From Acidimicrobiales bacterium (GTDB lineage: Bacteria; Actinomycetota; Acidimicrobiia; Acidimicrobiales; MedAcidi-G1), in contig JARQPW010000016.1 in NCBI GenBank assembly GCA_029577135.1, positions 1 through 61,302 on the forward strand: a DNA stretch of 61,302 nucleotides, read 5' to 3'. The notes under the pieces are model-generated. The model searched no databases. It saw nothing but the letters and a program-made list of their open reading frames with translations, and was not told the DNA's origin. Of this stretch, positions 60,165 to 61,302 are shown one piece after another. Numbering within the stretch: position 1 is the first letter of the stretch; every line of letters starts with the position of its first letter. The position numbers and the translations under genes are program-made.

Positions 60165-60637
60165 CCCGGCGACTGGTGCTCAACGTCGGGTTGGCCGGCT
60201 TCTACCTGCTGTGGGCCGACGAGCGGACCTGGCTGGGGCTGCTGCTCGGCGTCGCCGTCGGGTTCGTCGTCATCGCGGTCTACGACCTCACCACCGGGCG
60301 CCCCAACTACGCCGTGCGGCTGTTCCGACTGGTGCGGTTCGGCGCCTACTTCCTGAGCATCCTCGTTCGGGCCAACCTCCAGATCGCCTGGGAGATCATG
60401 ACGCCGGGCTTCAGCCAGACACCGCGCATCCTCCGCTATCCGGTCGCACACCTCACGGCAGTCCAAACCACGGTGTTCGCCAACTGCATCACGCTGACAC
60501 CGGGCACCCTGGTGGTCGACGTGGCCGCCGACGGGGGGTTCCTGTACGTGCACTGCATGTACGCCGAGGACCGTGCATCGGCGATCGACGGTCTGCGGAG
60601 GCTCGACGAGCGGCTCCAGCGGGAGGTCTTCGCATGA
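60161..60637 (+). CDS. mrpE: Mrp antiporter subunit MrpE
   Basis: The product has 158 residues. The C-terminal TVFANCITLTPGTLVVDVAA and LYVHCMYAED are the MrpE hallmark after two to three membrane helices. The ATG overlaps the mrpD stop. Confidence 0.93.
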   Translation: MTRRLVLNVGLAGFYLLWADERTWLGLLLGVAVGFVVIAVYDLTTGRPNYAVRLFRLVRFGAYFLSILVRANLQIAWEIMTPGFSQTPRILRYPVAHLTAVQTTVFANCITLTPGTLVVDVAADGGFLYVHCMYAEDRASAIDGLRRLDERLQREVFA

Positions 60638-60963
60638 TCGCCCAGGTCCTGGCAGGAGCCTCGGGAGGCGTCTCGGTCGTCGTCGACGTGGGGATCGTGG
60701 CCCTCACAGTCGGGATGGCGCTCATGCTGTACCGGATGGTGAAGGGCCCGCACCTCGCCGATCGGGCGATCGCTGGCGACGTCCTGTCGCTGCTGGTCGT
60801 GGGCCTGGTCGTGCTGCTGGCGGTCGACCAACGGCGCTCGGTGTCGCTCGACGTGGCGTTGATGGTGGCCATCGTCGGATTCGCGGCGACCGTGGCATTC
60901 GCCCAGTACCTGGTCGGGTTGAAGGCCGACCAGGAGCCGCTCGAAGACGGAGCGGGGTCCTAG
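60634..60963 (+). CDS. mrpF: Mrp antiporter subunit MrpF
   Basis: The product has 109 residues with three helices and the MrpF motif MVKGPHLADRAIAGDVLSLL, then SLDVALMVAIVGFAATVAFA. The ATG overlaps the mrpE stop. Confidence 0.93.
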   Translation: MIAQVLAGASGGVSVVVDVGIVALTVGMALMLYRMVKGPHLADRAIAGDVLSLLVVGLVVLLAVDQRRSVSLDVALMVAIVGFAATVAFAQYLVGLKADQEPLEDGAGS

Positions 60964-61302
60964 TGGCCGGCCTGCGAGACGTCGCCACGATCGTGTCCCT
61001 GGTCTCGGGCCTGGGCTTCATGCTCATCGGGGTGTGCGGGATCGTCCGCCTACCCGACGCCTACCAGCGCCTCCATGCTTCCAGCAAGTGCTCGACGCTG
61101 GGCCTGCTGGGCCTGCTGACCGGTGCGGCCATCCACATCGGCACCCCCGAGTCGGTGATGAAGGCGGTCGTGACGATCGCCTTCGCCTTCGTGGCGATGC
61201 CCGTGGGGTCGCACGTCCTGGCGAAGAGCGCCCATGCCTCGGGGATGCGGCAGTGGGAGTCGACCCTGTCCGACGAACTGGCCGAGGACCAGGCGGGAGA
61301 CC
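60963..61302 (+). CDS. mrpG: Mrp antiporter subunit MrpG (3' end off the window)
   Basis: A GTG overlapping the mrpF stop (TAGTG) opens a frame to the window edge (113 codons). MAGLRDVATIVSLVSGLGFM, GVCGIVRLPDAYQRLHASSK and VVTIAFAFVAMPVGSHVLAK match MrpG/MnhG. It completes the seven-subunit operon A-B-C-D-E-F-G. The C-terminus is not visible. Confidence 0.92.
   Translation, partial: MAGLRDVATIVSLVSGLGFMLIGVCGIVRLPDAYQRLHASSKCSTLGLLGLLTGAAIHIGTPESVMKAVVTIAFAFVAMPVGSHVLAKSAHASGMRQWESTLSDELAEDQAGD

Overview
The window is about 61 kb of very GC-rich DNA (roughly 70% by eye) around a bacterial replication origin. Gene order (tRNA-Ile, DUF3566, gyrA, gyrB, recF, dnaN, dnaA, rpmH, rnpA, yidD, yidC, jag, rsmG, then cwlM-like, trxA, trxB, sigma and anti-sigma, pseudokinase, DUF6049, CCA-adding enzyme) matches the origin region of Actinomycetota as known from Mycobacterium. 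The protein character (fused Liv transporters, amidohydrolase pairs, GTG/TTG starts, TANNNT boxes just before start codons) suggests class Acidimicrobiia, perhaps an Ilumatobacter-like lineage. That placement is inference; no rRNA gene is present to fix it.

Layout. 1-4.5 kb: a truncated secreted FnIII protein, hisN, a DUF3105 lipoprotein, a Rossmann-fold protein and tRNA-Ile. 4.5-15.2 kb: the leftward replication block DUF3566, TadE/G-like protein, gyrA, gyrB, dciA, recF, dnaN and dnaA, with DnaA-box clusters on both sides of dnaA. 15.2-18.9 kb: the rightward rpmH-rnpA-yidD-yidC-jag-rsmG operon. 18.9-20.9 kb: where parA and parB normally sit there are instead two divergent unknown genes, a small HTH protein and a RacA-like HTH plus coiled-coil protein, separated by two arrays of TTCSGAA-like sites repeated every 9-10 bases. 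20.9-29.9 kb: leftward envelope and redox operon (dead amidase, trxA, trxB, anti-sigma, sigma, pseudokinase, DegV, DUF6049, GNAT). 30-39 kb: rightward deacetylase-like gene, CCA-adding enzyme, DUF5318, panB, rpsF-ssb-rpsR-rplI, dnaB and mscS.

39-46 kb: a two-gene transporter operon with unusual fusions (MFS-LivF and LivH-LivM-LivG) divergent from glpD, then a remnant of a CoA-ligase gene. 46-55 kb: accessory catabolism: TetR regulator, two paralogous amidohydrolases, an SDR, an aldolase-SDR fusion, a proline racemase-family enzyme with an ornithine-cyclodeaminase-family enzyme, and a PhyH-type dioxygenase. 55.3 kb to the end: a seven-gene Mrp Na+/H+ antiporter operon whose mrpG is cut by the window edge.

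The most interesting signals are the HTH/coiled-coil pair with helically phased sites in the parAB position, the MFS-ATPase fusion, an S18 protein with a long acidic repeat tail, a sigma factor gene with no usual start codon, and a recurrent TANNNT-N7-start signature suggesting many leaderless mRNAs.
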